Source: Streptomyces griseomycini (GTDB lineage: Bacteria; Actinomycetota; Actinomycetes; Streptomycetales; Streptomycetaceae). From it: DNA of 64,000 nt. Below, in pieces: positions 53,011-62,211 of this stretch (within the stretch, counting starts at the first letter, position 1; every line of letters begins with the position of its first letter). The DNA lies in the NCBI RefSeq assembly GCF_014203535.1, contig NZ_JACHJI010000005.1, forward strand, positions 248,001 through 312,000, written 5' to 3'. The notes beneath the pieces were generated by a model, which was not told the origin of the DNA, searched no databases, and saw only the letters and a program-made list of their open reading frames with translations. The translations under genes were made by a program, and so were the position numbers.

Positions 53011-53639
53011 GCGGTGCCCGCCGCGGGTGAGGGCTCGAGGAGGCCGTCGCGCAGATGGTGCAGGACGTCCAGGCGTTCGGTGTCATGGGCGAGGTGGGAG
53101 ACGATGACCACGGTGCGGCCGCGGTCCTTCAGCTCTTGGGCGAGGTCCCAGAACCGCAGGTAGGTCTCCCAGTCGAAGCCCTGGTACGGCTCGTCGAGCA
53201 GCACGACGTCCGGATCGTGCATCAAGGCCAGGACCAGGTTCAGCTTCTGCAGGGTGCCACCGCTGAGGACTTTCACCGGCGCGTCCAGATAGCCGGCCGC
53301 GGAGAGGACGTCGATCAGCTGGAGCGCGCGGCCGGGACCCGGGAGACGGTAGGCGACCTGGAAGAGACGCAGGTGCTGGCGCACGGTCAGTTCCTCGTCC
53401 AGGACCGGATGCTGCGGGCAGTACCCCCGTGTGCCCATCAGGTCGACGCGTCCGTCGTCGGGCCGCAGGTCGCCGCTGAGGACGCGCAGCAGGGTGGTCT
53501 TCCCGGCGCCGTTCTCCCCGACGATGCCCACCAACTGCCCTGCCCGCGCCTCGAAGCTGATCCCGCGCAGGACCTGCCGGGCACCGAAGCCCTTGCGGAC
53601 CGCTGTGACGCGCAGCACCACCGTCGGCTGCTGCCTCAC
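53007..53639 (-). CDS. ABC transporter ATP-binding protein
   Basis: A 210-residue ATPase. Walker A IVGENGAGKTTLLRVLSGDL is near residues 37-56, followed by the Q-loop GYCPQHPVL. The signature is degenerate, VLSGGTLQKLNLVLALMHDP, with Walker B VVLLDEPYQGFDW and the H-loop VIVSHLAHDTERLD. The DEPYQGFDW variant is characteristic of a small exporter subgroup. GTG 53639 is chosen as the start just before VVLRVTAVRKGFG, but no good Shine-Dalgarno is present and upstream GTGs are possible. It is the first gene of the two-gene exporter operon. Confidence 0.87.
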   Translation of the reverse strand: MRQQPTVVLRVTAVRKGFGARQVLRGISFEARAGQLVGIVGENGAGKTTLLRVLSGDLRPDDGRVDLMGTRGYCPQHPVLDEELTVRQHLRLFQVAYRLPGPGRALQLIDVLSAAGYLDAPVKVLSGGTLQKLNLVLALMHDPDVVLLDEPYQGFDWETYLRFWDLAQELKDRGRTVVIVSHLAHDTERLDVLHHLRDGLLEPSPAAGTA

Positions 53640-54560
53640 GTCCGGGCCCGGACGGCTGAGCCTGCGCACCGCCGGTTCCGCGGGCCCCGGCAGCGGCCGG
53701 ATCCCCGCTGCCGGGACGGAGCGCCGGTGCCGGCGTGGGGACCGGGTCCCGCGGCCCACTGCGGCAAGGCCCCGCCGAAGCCGACGGGGCGGGCGTGCGC
53801 GCCTTTGACGAACGGACACCGCAGGGGCGGCGGGCCCTCGTCCTGGTCGACGGGCAGCGGGCTCGGACTGGCCACGAGGGCTCCTCGAGGGCGGTGGGGT
53901 GCACAGGTTCCGACCGGCCAACGACGCACGGGCCCTTCGGGACACGTCGGGAACGCCTCCGGCGTGCGCTTCGGGACCGGGGCGTGAGCCGGCCCGGGGG
54001 ACAGGATCCGGAGCGGCGGTCCCGTTCACCTCGGGGACCACGCCCGGCCGGCGGAACGGACTGCTCGAGTCGGTGCCGGATCGTTCTCCCCGTTCCGCCC
54101 CGGTCGTCGTGGGAGTGTGAAGGGCGGCCGGGTCGACCACGACGCCCGCCAGGAGCGGCCCGGACACCGGCAGGCGGCGTGCAACGCCCTCCCCCTCACG
54201 TCGCCCGCCGGGGGACGGCTGCCGGGCGAGGAGCTCCTCGAACGCCGCCTTCTGCCTCGGGTCCGTGAAGCCTCGGCGGGCTCCAGGAGTCCGGCGACCA
54301 CCGCGCCTCCGCGAGCGACCGCCGTACGCCCTCCGGCGCGACGACGAAAGTGGGTGAGGCCCGGGGCCGCGTTCCGTTCCCCGGTCGGCCGGGCGCCGGT
54401 CACCGGCCGGACGCTGCGCCGGCGTAAGAGGGTGTGACGGCAACGCGGCGGTGCCGTGCCGCCGGTGCTGTGCCCCGCGCCCGTACCCGCCCCCGGCCCG
54501 GAGGACGAGCGCGACGAGGCGCTCCGCGAGCTTCCGGTCACCGGACGGTCGCAGAGCTCC
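53640..54560. other. 0.9-kb gene-poor stretch
   Basis: No intact gene. A minus-strand snippet FTDPRQKAAFEELLARQPSP near 54250 and VSGPLLAGVVVDPAALH near 54140 look protein-like without a recognisable family. Probably eroded sequence. Confidence 0.4.
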
Positions 54561-54983
54561 TCATCGCGCGACGGCCTTGACGTGTGCCAGATCCTCGCCC
54601 GTCAGTTCCGCGACGCGGTGTGCCGGGACACCGGCGGCCAGCGCGCGGGTGAGCAGTGCGTCGCGACCGGCCGCGCAGGAACGGTAGGCCAGCAGCTCCT
54701 CCTCCACCTGGGCGACGTTCCGCGGCGCGGCATAGTGGCGCACGAGGTTCAGTTCCTCGTCGCCGAGGGGTACGGGCAGCCGCTCGGCGTCCTCCGGTAT
54801 GGCCGCCGTCTCCTCCGGGGGCAGCAGCCGGAGTTCGGCGGACGTGGCGGTCACGCCCTGCGCGTCCAGCCATGCCCGCACTGCCGGGGTCTCCATGCAG
54901 GCCAGTTCCCCGATGGCTGCGGGCGGCACCCCGAGCTCCCCGGCCGGGCCGTTCAGCAGGACTAGGTAGGCGTCGTCGGTCAT
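54561..54983 (-). CDS. Hypothetical protein (DUF6003-like)
   Basis: A 140-residue soluble protein: AIGELACMETPAVRAWLDAQ, LRLLPPEETAAIPEDAERLP, and a helical C-terminus DALLTRALAAGVPAHRVAEL that ends in an HTH-like turn. It resembles the Streptomyces DUF6003 family; the function is unknown. GAGGAACC lies 3-8 nt before ATG 54983. It is divergent from the PadR gene. Confidence 0.7.
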   Translation of the reverse strand: MTDDAYLVLLNGPAGELGVPPAAIGELACMETPAVRAWLDAQGVTATSAELRLLPPEETAAIPEDAERLPVPLGDEELNLVRHYAAPRNVAQVEEELLAYRSCAAGRDALLTRALAAGVPAHRVAELTGEDLAHVKAVAR

Positions 54984-55249
54984 GATCGGTTCCTCACGGG
55001 CGGTGGTCCTGTCCGGATGGCGTCTCCTCTACCCCGATCGCCGACGATGGAACGGTCCGCTCTGCGACGCGGCGCCGGCCGGGGGATCGCGGTCGCGTCA
55101 CGGGCTTCGTGGAGGGCCGCCCCGGGCGGCGGTCGCGCCCCGTGCCTCCGCCGGTGCTCGCGCACGGTCACCGGGGCGCGTTCGAGGCGGAAGCACCGCC
55201 GTCAGGGGACAGGGGTGAGCCGCCTCTCATCCGGAGGCGGCGACTTGTA

Positions 55250-55267
55250 TATGCAACGAGTTGCATA
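55250..55267. promoter_or_regulatory. 18-bp palindrome, probable PadR operator
   Basis: TATGCAAC-GA-GTTGCATA is a perfect 8-bp inverted repeat, set in an A/T-rich island 13 nt before the PadR start codon. The position indicates autorepression, possibly shared with the downstream acyl-CoA dehydrogenase gene. Confidence 0.8.
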
Positions 55268-55280
55268 AGAGGATCGGAGC

Positions 55281-55850
55281 ATGGCGCTCGAACACGCGAT
55301 CCTCGTCTCGCTGCTGGAGAAGCCGGGCTCGGGTTACGAACTCGCTCACCGGTTCGAAAGGTCGATCGGGTACTTCTGGACCGCGACCCACCAGCAGATC
55401 TACCGCGTGCTCGGGCGCATGGAGGGCGACGGCCTCCTGGACGTCCGCGAAGTGCCGCAGCAGGGCCGGCCGGACAAGAAGGAGTACTCCGTCGCGGCGC
55501 CCGGCCGCGCGGCGCTCTCCGCATGGCTGCACCAGCCCGTCGAACCGGAGAGCATCCGGCACGAGCTCGCCGTGAAGATCCGGGGCGCCGCCTTCGACGA
55601 CCCGGCGGCACTGATCTCCGAGGTCGAGCGCCACCGCAAGGCGCACAGTGACCGGCTCGCGCGCTACCTCACCGGAGAGCAACGGGACTTCACCGGGCCC
55701 GAAGCCCCCCGGCCGCTGGACACCGGCCGGGAGCTCCAGCACGTCGTCCTGCGCGGAGGCATCGCCTTCGAGCGCATGACCGTCGCCTGGCTCGACGACG
55801 TCCTCGACACCCTCCACCGGCTCCGCGCCGAACGGCCCGGCGCCACCTGA
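55281..55850 (+). CDS. PadR-family transcriptional regulator
   Basis: A 189-residue winged-helix regulator: HAILVSLLEKPGSGYELAHR, FWTATHQQIYRVLGRMEGDG and GRPDKKEYSVAAPGRAALSA are the PadR N-terminal domain, and the C-terminal Vir_Sma helices mediate dimerisation. AGAGGATCGGAG lies upstream of ATG 55281. The perfect palindrome at 55250-55267 is the likely operator. It is followed at 120 nt by an acyl-CoA dehydrogenase on the same strand, the presumed target. Confidence 0.93.
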   Translation: MALEHAILVSLLEKPGSGYELAHRFERSIGYFWTATHQQIYRVLGRMEGDGLLDVREVPQQGRPDKKEYSVAAPGRAALSAWLHQPVEPESIRHELAVKIRGAAFDDPAALISEVERHRKAHSDRLARYLTGEQRDFTGPEAPRPLDTGRELQHVVLRGGIAFERMTVAWLDDVLDTLHRLRAERPGAT

Positions 55851-55970
55851 CCCCACGCGCCCGCCCCGGTGCGGGCCGCCCTCCCCTCCGACCCGGATCC
55901 CCGGACCCCCGGATCGCAGTGATCCACACCCAGCGACGCACCCCGACCCGATCCCCGGAAGGCGTACCTC

Positions 55971-57689
55971 ATGGCCGACCAGCTGCTGTTCAACCCGCGC
56001 ACGTACGACCCGGCGCACTTCGACGCCGAGACCCGCAGGCTGCTGCGGGCCACGGTGGACTGGTTCGAGACCCGCGGCAAGCGCAGGCTGATCGAGGACT
56101 ACCGCTCCCGCGTCTGGCTGGAGGACTTCCTGGCCTTCGCCGCCAAGGAGGGCCTGTTCGCCACCTTCCTCACCCCGGCCGCCGACGGCGACCGGCCGGA
56201 CCAGCGCTGGGACACCGCCCGCATCGCCGCCCTCAACGAGATCCTCGGGTTCTACGGCCTCGACTACTGGTACGCCTGGCAGGTCACCATCCTCGGCCTC
56301 GGCCCGGTCTGGCAGAGCGGCAACGCCGCCGCCCGCACCCGGGCGGCCGAACTCCTCTCCCAGGGCGAGGTGTTCGCGTTCGGCCTCTCCGAGAGGAGCC
56401 ACGGCGCGGACATCTACTCCACGGACATGCTGCTGGAACCCGACGGCAGCGGCGGCTTCCGGGCGACCGGCTCCAAGTACTACATCGGCAACGGCAACGC
56501 CGCCGGGCTCGTCTCCGTGTTCGGCCGCCGGACGGACGTCGAGGGCCCCGACGGCTACGTCTTCTTCGCGGCCGACAGCCGTCACCCGGCGTACCACCTG
56601 GTCAAGAACGTCGTCGACTCCTCCAAGTACGTCAGCGAGTTCCGTCTCACGGACTACCCGGTGGCGCCCGACGACGTCCTGCACACCGGCCGCGCCGCCT
56701 TCGACGCCGCCCTCAACACCGTGAACGTCGGCAAGTTCAACCTGTGCACCGCCTCGATCGGCATCTGCGAGCACGCCATGTACGAGGCCGTGACCCACGC
56801 CCACAACCGCATCCTGTACGGCCGCCCCGTCACGGCCTTCCCGCACGTGCGGCGCGAACTGGTCGACGCCTACGTGCGCCTCGTCGGCATGAAGCTGTTC
56901 AGCGACCGCGCCGTCGACTACTTCCGCTCCGCCGGCCCGGACGACCGCCGCTACCTGCTGTTCAACCCGATGACCAAGATGAAGGTCACCACCGAGGGCG
57001 AGAAGGTCATCGACCTGATGTGGGACGTCATCGCGGCCAAGGGATTCGAGAAGGACAACTACTTCGCCCAGGCCGCGGTCGAGATCAGGAGCCTGCCGAA
57101 GCTCGAGGGCACGGTGCACGTCAACCTCGCGCTGATCCTCAAGTTCATGCGCAACCACCTGCTCGACCCGGTCGACCACCCCGAGGTGCCCACCCGCCTC
57201 GACGCGGCCGACGACACCTTCCTCTTCCGGCAGGGCCCGGCCCGGGGGCTCGGCTCCATCCGGTTCCACGACTGGCGCGCCGCCTTCGACGCGTACGCCA
57301 CGGTGGCCAACGTGGCCCGGTTCCGCGAGCAGGCCGACGCCCTGTGCGACTTCGTCACCACCGCCGCCCCCGACGAGCGGCAGAGCCGCGACCTGGACCT
57401 CCTGCTCGCCGTCGGACAGCTGTTCGCCCTTGTGGTGCACGGTCAGCTGATCCTCGAACAGGCCCGGCTCACCGGCCTCGACGAGGACGTGCTCGACGAA
57501 CTGTTCGCCGTCCTCGTCCGCGACTTCTCGGGCTACGCCGTCGAGCTCCACGGCAAGGACTCCGCCACGGAGCGGCAGCGGGACTGGGCTCTCGGCGCCG
57601 TCCGCCGCCCGGTCGTCGACGAGGCCCGCTTCGCCCGCGTGTGGGAGCGCGTCGAGGCACTGTCCGGCGCCTACGAGATGGCGCCGTAG
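55971..57689 (+). CDS. Acyl-CoA dehydrogenase-family flavoprotein
   Basis: A 572-residue protein of the acyl-CoA dehydrogenase/oxidase fold. The middle domain reads VFAFGLSERSHGADIYSTDM and ATGSKYYIGNGNAAGLVSVF. NTVNVGKFNLCTASIGICEH and HAHNRILYGRPVTAFPHVRR start the C-terminal helical FAD domain. It is longer than the usual ~390 residues, with about 150 additional C-terminal residues, resembling the larger ACAD subgroups. ATG 55971 has only a weak leader (CGGAAGGCG). It is probably controlled by the adjacent PadR. Substrate not readable. Confidence 0.88.
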   Translation: MADQLLFNPRTYDPAHFDAETRRLLRATVDWFETRGKRRLIEDYRSRVWLEDFLAFAAKEGLFATFLTPAADGDRPDQRWDTARIAALNEILGFYGLDYWYAWQVTILGLGPVWQSGNAAARTRAAELLSQGEVFAFGLSERSHGADIYSTDMLLEPDGSGGFRATGSKYYIGNGNAAGLVSVFGRRTDVEGPDGYVFFAADSRHPAYHLVKNVVDSSKYVSEFRLTDYPVAPDDVLHTGRAAFDAALNTVNVGKFNLCTASIGICEHAMYEAVTHAHNRILYGRPVTAFPHVRRELVDAYVRLVGMKLFSDRAVDYFRSAGPDDRRYLLFNPMTKMKVTTEGEKVIDLMWDVIAAKGFEKDNYFAQAAVEIRSLPKLEGTVHVNLALILKFMRNHLLDPVDHPEVPTRLDAADDTFLFRQGPARGLGSIRFHDWRAAFDAYATVANVARFREQADALCDFVTTAAPDERQSRDLDLLLAVGQLFALVVHGQLILEQARLTGLDEDVLDELFAVLVRDFSGYAVELHGKDSATERQRDWALGAVRRPVVDEARFARVWERVEALSGAYEMAP

Positions 57690-58845
57690 GCGGCGTACAC
57701 CCGGCCGCCCGCCACGGCCGGGCCTCTGCCCCGCGCGTCCGCGGGGAGGGGCTCGGCCTCGGTCCCACGTGCCGCGGACGGAGGTTCGCCTCCCGTGACC
57801 CCGGCCTCGCGAACGAGGCCGGGGTGGCGATGGCGACGGGCAGGGCGACCATGCCCCCGGCGCTCCGGCCGACGGGATGAGCCGGACCACAGGACGCGCG
57901 GTGCCGCTGCCGTTCGTCGAGGTCGACCACTGCCACGAGGCGGCTGCCGCGCAGTTCGGCGGCCGGCTCGGCGAAGCCCTGCACGCCGACGGCGCCCGGC
58001 CGCACCGCAGCGAGCAAGAATCCGGACGGTCGACTCCCCGCCTCTGCCGCCGATCCCTTGCTCAGGAACTGTTCTTCCGACCGCCCGCCGATCCTCGGGC
58101 CGCAGGGGAGGGCGATGGCCCAGTGGGGCGCCGGTCGGATCGCCGACGGAACCCTGGGCCCCGCCACCGGCGTCCACCCCCTCCGCGCAGACGTCGCCCA
58201 CGGCATCGGCCGCCCCGAAGAACTGCATCCCCTCGTCTCGTGCGCTCACGACCCGGACGAGCAGGAGGAGGGCCGGGGGAGGCCGGCCGACATGGCGAGG
58301 GAGGGACTCCCCACTATCGCGTATCTCTCCGAGCCGACCGTGTCGGCGAAGGCCCGGTGACCGCCGGCGGCGCGGCGGACGTGGGCGTCGGGCGGCAGGG
58401 GATGCCCCACTGCTTCGTCCAGCGCTGCGTGCCGGGACTCGGCGGCCGGTGTTCACGGCGAACGGGATTCCCTTGGTCGGGGCGACGGCCGCCCCCTCTT
58501 CGCACCGCCCCGGGGCGGCGGCGATCGCGTGCGGTGAAGCCGCGTGACGGGAGTGCCGGCAGGGCGAGGACGGACGCGGCGAGCCGGGTGCGACGGCTCA
58601 GGGCCGTGTATGCGGGCGGTGGGGTCACCTGGTCCTTCCGCTGTGGTCGACCCGGTGCCTCTGGGAGGCCGGGACGCGCCGTTCGGCGGCGCACGGCGAA
58701 CGCGCAGGCCGAGCGGTCCTGGCGGAGCCGACGGCCGGGCACGGCGCGGACCCGTGGGGCGGGGCGGCCCCCGGCTCGGGGCACCGGACCGACGGGCACG
58801 CCCGGGACCCGATGAGTTCTCGATGCGCAGGAAGTCTGCACGGTC
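57690..58845. other. 1.15-kb gene-poor stretch
   Basis: No intact gene. CCCCGCG-CGTC-CGCGGGG at 57729-57746 is a small hairpin that may end the dehydrogenase transcript. Plus-strand fragments PLPFVEVDHCHEAAAAQFGG (~57905) and GRIADGTLGPATGVHPLRAD (~58130) look like eroded coding sequence, but I cannot assign them. Confidence 0.45.
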
Positions 58846-59712
58846 ATGACGACGCAGATGCTCAAGACTTCCGGGGCCGACCTCGCCTACGACGTCCACG
58901 GCCCGCTGACCGCCGGCGGACGTCCCCCGCTGGTCATGATCGGCCAGCCCATGGACGCCCGTGGTTTCGGCGCGCTGGTGTCGCACTTTCCCGAGCGCAC
59001 GGTGATCACCTACGACCCGCGCGGCATCGGCCGCAGCACCCGCAGGGACGGCCGGGTCGACCATGCGCCCCAGGTCCACGCCGCCGATGTGCACGCTGTC
59101 ATCGAGGCGCTCGGTGCGGGCCCGGTCGAGATGTTCGCGAGCAGCGGCGGTGCGGTGACCGCGCTCGCTCTCGTGGCGGCGTACCCCGACGACGTGACCA
59201 CCCTGGTGGCGCACGAGCCGCCCCTCGTCCCGGTGATTCCCGACGCCCGGGCCGCCGAGCGCGCCCGGGCCGGTGTCCGGGACGCCTACGAGGAGAAGGG
59301 TTGGGGCGCCGGCATGGCGGCCTTCATCGCGATGACGTCGTGGCGGGGCGAGTTCACCGACGACTACTTCGCCCGGCCCGCGCCGGATCCCGCTGCCTTC
59401 GGGATGCCGACCGAGGACGACGGCTCCCGTGACGATCCGCTGCTCTCCGACCGGTCCTGGGCGGTCAGCAGCTACCGGCCGGACGTCGACGCGCTGGTCG
59501 CGGCGCCGACCCGGGTCGTGATCGCAGTGGGCGAGGAGTCCGGGGACCTCTTCACCGGACGCGCATCGGTGGCCGTGGCCGGACTGCTCGGTCAGCGGGC
59601 GACGGTGTTCCCGAGCCACCACGGCGGCTTCCTCGACGGCGAGTTCGGGTACGCCGGGCAGCCCGAGGCCTTCGCGCGCAAGCTGCGCGAGGTCCTCGAA
59701 GACGCCGGCTGA
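58846..59712 (+). CDS. Alpha/beta-fold hydrolase
   Basis: A 288-residue hydrolase. The oxyanion region is PPLVMIGQPMDARGFGALVS, then ITYDPRGIGRSTRRDG. The nucleophile elbow is FASSGGAVTALAL with Ser99, and the catalytic His is in FPSHHGGFLDGEFGY. The typical acid lies near VVIAVGEESGD. The substrate is unknown. AGGAAG lies about 10 nt before the ATG. It is monocistronic and followed by a strong hairpin. Confidence 0.9.
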   Translation: MTTQMLKTSGADLAYDVHGPLTAGGRPPLVMIGQPMDARGFGALVSHFPERTVITYDPRGIGRSTRRDGRVDHAPQVHAADVHAVIEALGAGPVEMFASSGGAVTALALVAAYPDDVTTLVAHEPPLVPVIPDARAAERARAGVRDAYEEKGWGAGMAAFIAMTSWRGEFTDDYFARPAPDPAAFGMPTEDDGSRDDPLLSDRSWAVSSYRPDVDALVAAPTRVVIAVGEESGDLFTGRASVAVAGLLGQRATVFPSHHGGFLDGEFGYAGQPEAFARKLREVLEDAG

Positions 59713-59774
59713 CGATCGTCCTGTTCGTCGTCACGCGGTGCTCGTCCGGCTCCCGACGCCCGGACACCTGGTGA

Positions 59775-59813
59775 GCCGCCCCGCCCCTGCGCGTCACGCG
59801 GGGGCGGGGCGGC
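59775..59813 (+). terminator. 13-bp hairpin terminator
   Basis: GCCGCCCCGCCCC and GGGGCGGGGCGGC pair perfectly around an inner CGCG/CGCG helix. The structure begins 62 nt after the hydrolase stop. Confidence 0.88.
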
Positions 59814-59979
59814 CGACGAGCGGGCCGTGCGCTTGACGCGCACCGTCCCGCCATGGGTCACTCTCAACGCCGGGGACGCCGCCGAGACCGGTCGCCGTCT
59901 CGGCCGGGGGGCATGGGGCCCCGCCGAACGCGGTGCCACCCGGTCGGATGCCCGTCCCTACGAACGAGGTGGCAGTCCC

Positions 59980-61176
59980 ATGGACATCATCGATCTCGCC
60001 GCACTGGGCGAGTCCTTCACCCGCGACCCCTACCCCGTGTACGCCGGATTACGGGCCCGGGGCGCGGTGCACCGCATCCGGATGCCGGAAGGGGGAGCGG
60101 AAGCCTGGCTCGTCGTCGGATACGAGGCGGGGCGTGCCGCACTCGCCGACCCCGAACTCTCGAAGGACTGGAGCAAGGCGTCCCCCTCCCTGCCGCTGCG
60201 CTCCGTCTCCTCCGGCCCGCACATGCTCAGGGCCGACCCGCCGGACCACACGCGGCTGCGCAAACTGGTCGCCCGGGAGTTCACCGCGCGCCGGGTGGAG
60301 GAACTCGCCCCGCGCATCCAGAAGACCACCGACGCGCTGCTGGACCGGATGCTCGCCGCCCCCGACGGACGCGCCGACCTCGTCGAGGCGCTGTCCTTCC
60401 CGTTGCCGATGTCCGTGATCTGCGAACTCCTCGGCGTACCGGACCTGGACCGCGCGTCCTTCAGGACCTGGTCGAACGACGCCCTCGGCGCCGTCGACCC
60501 CGAAGAGCGCAGAGCCGCGGCGAACTCGATGGCGCAGTACATGGCGGACCTGGTGGAGGGCAAGCGGAAACGGCCCGGCGACGACCTCATGAGCGCGCTG
60601 ATCCACGACTCCGGCGAGGACGGCGACCGGCTGTCCCGTGAGGAACTCCTGGGCATGGCCTGGCTGCTGCTCGTGGCCGGCCACGAGACCACCGTGAACC
60701 TCATCTCCAACGGCGTCCTCGCCCTGCTCACCCACCCGCGGCAACTGGCCGCCCTGCGCGCGGACCTCTCCCTGATCGACGCCGCGGTCGAGGAGATGCT
60801 CCGTTACGAGGGCCCCGTGGAGACCCCCACGTTCCGCTTCACCACCGGTCCCGTGACGATCGGCGACACGGTCATCCCGGGGGGCGGTGAGCTCGTCCTG
60901 ATCGCGATGGCCGACGCCAACCGCGACCCCGCCCGCTTCCCCGCCCCCGACCGCTTCGACATCTCCCGTGACGCCCGCGGTCATGTGGCGTTCGGCCACG
61001 GCGTCCACCACTGCCTGGGAGCCCCGCTGGCCCGCCTGGAGGCGCGGATCGCCGTCAGGACGCTGCTGGAACGCTGTCCCGACCTGACCCTGGACATCCA
61101 CCCGGCGGCGATCACCTGGCGGCCGGGGATGATGATCCGCGGTCCGCGCAGCCTGCCCGTGCGTTTCACCGGGTAG
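59980..61176 (+). CDS. Cytochrome P450
   Basis: A 398-residue soluble bacterial P450 of the CYP105/107-like type. Features are I-helix LLVAGHETTVNL (A233-G234-H235-E236-T237-T238), ExxR (E272-R275 in EEMLRYEGPVETPTFR), and heme loop FGHGVHHCLGAPLARLEARI with axial Cys345. ATG 59980 has GAGGTGG 8 nt upstream. No ferredoxin or ferredoxin reductase gene is adjacent, so electrons must come from elsewhere. The substrate is unknown; it probably acts in secondary metabolism or xenobiotic hydroxylation. Confidence 0.96.
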   Translation: MDIIDLAALGESFTRDPYPVYAGLRARGAVHRIRMPEGGAEAWLVVGYEAGRAALADPELSKDWSKASPSLPLRSVSSGPHMLRADPPDHTRLRKLVAREFTARRVEELAPRIQKTTDALLDRMLAAPDGRADLVEALSFPLPMSVICELLGVPDLDRASFRTWSNDALGAVDPEERRAAANSMAQYMADLVEGKRKRPGDDLMSALIHDSGEDGDRLSREELLGMAWLLLVAGHETTVNLISNGVLALLTHPRQLAALRADLSLIDAAVEEMLRYEGPVETPTFRFTTGPVTIGDTVIPGGGELVLIAMADANRDPARFPAPDRFDISRDARGHVAFGHGVHHCLGAPLARLEARIAVRTLLERCPDLTLDIHPAAITWRPGMMIRGPRSLPVRFTG

Positions 61177-61224
61177 GCCGACGGCGGGCGCGGGCCGACC
61201 GCGTCCGCTCACCCGGCTCGGTGC

Positions 61225-61255
61225 ACGTGTGCGGCGCACGCCCCGCCGCACACGT
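61225..61255. terminator. Bidirectional 12-bp hairpin between convergent genes
   Basis: ACGTGTGCGGCG, a 7-nt loop and CGCCGCACACGT form a perfect stem. It sits between the convergent P450 and flavoprotein genes, and its last base is part of the flavoprotein stop codon. Confidence 0.9.
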
Positions 61256-61851
61256 CAGACCAGCAGTGCGGCGGCGTGGTGACGTGCCTGTCGCAACCAG
61301 GACGCGCGGGTCTCGTGGGAGGAGCCGGTGACCGTCCGGAAGACGACCCGGCGGACGTCGGTCACTCCCACGTACGGCAGGACACATGCCGACCAGATCC
61401 TGTCCAGCGGGTCTCCGAACTCGGTCTCCTCGCGGTCGGCGGGGGTGTCGGAGGTGTTCAGGACGAGGGCCCGGCCGGCTTTCAGCAGCCCCTCGGGTTC
61501 TCCCTGCGCCGTCCCCAGCTTGTAGGCGACGCCGGGCACGAGCACACGCTGCACCCAGCCCGCGAGGACCGCGGGCGGCATGCCCCACCAATTGGGATGG
61601 ACGAACACCATGGCATCGAGCGTGGCCACCTCCGACCGGTGCAGCGCCACCTGCGGATCGTGGGAACCCGCGGCGGCCCGGACCGTCTCCGTCTCGTCGG
61701 CGGAGAGACCGGGTGCGAATCCCTCGGCGCAGAGATCGTGCGCGAGCACCTCGCATCCGAGGTCGCGCAGCTGTTGCACGACGGCATCGAACACCGCGTG
61801 ATTGAAACTGCCGGGCCGTGGGTGCGCGAGGTAAACCCCTACACGTGGCAT
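61255..61851 (-). CDS. Flavodoxin-fold NAD(P)H:quinone oxidoreductase
   Basis: A 198-residue protein of the NQO1/MdaB type. It reads GVYLAHPRPGSFNHAVFDAV, VLAHDLCAEGF, and MVFVHPNWWGMPPAVLAGWV for FMN/FAD binding (HPxWWxxPPA), then ALVLNTSDTPADREETEFGD. It likely performs two-electron reduction of quinones with a bound flavin. It begins MPRVGVYLAH at ATG 61851 behind GGGGGAAT. It is convergent with the P450. Substrate unknown. Confidence 0.9.
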   Translation of the reverse strand: MPRVGVYLAHPRPGSFNHAVFDAVVQQLRDLGCEVLAHDLCAEGFAPGLSADETETVRAAAGSHDPQVALHRSEVATLDAMVFVHPNWWGMPPAVLAGWVQRVLVPGVAYKLGTAQGEPEGLLKAGRALVLNTSDTPADREETEFGDPLDRIWSACVLPYVGVTDVRRVVFRTVTGSSHETRASWLRQARHHAAALLV

Positions 61852-62211
61852 TCATTCCCCCAGAGGCATCGATGCTCATCGTCCGTGAGGGCCCTGCAGT
61901 CGGCCCCACTCGGCTGATCATCATGCCGGTGGGACGCCGCTTGCGGGGCCGGTCGACAGGATCCGGGTGAAATCGCCGGCTGTCGTGACACGGCGGTCCG
62001 CTCGGGGACGCCGGTTGCAGGCCGCCCGCCCGGCGGGTGAGCCGGGCGGAGCAGACGGCGGTCCGCCGCTGCGCGCCCCCCTCACGGAGGAGGCCTCCCC
62101 CTCCGCTCCATGGTGGGCCGGCCCGGAGAGAGCGGCCCCGACGGCGCGTGACCGCAAGGGAAGGACGGGAAGCGAGCGATCAGCACCGGGGCCGCCCCGC
62201 ACGCTGAGCGG
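61852..62211. other. No gene recognised
   Basis: 360 nt between two minus-strand genes. No motif, repeat or hairpin was noticed beyond ordinary GC-rich composition. Confidence 0.5.

Noticed and set aside
55227..57890. 887-codon minus-strand frame
   Set aside because: Antisense shadow of PadR and the acyl-CoA dehydrogenase.
59980..61176. P450 considered as part of a biosynthetic gene cluster
   Set aside because: Neighbours are a general hydrolase and a quinone-reductase-like protein. No ferredoxin, PKS, NRPS or terpene gene is in the window.
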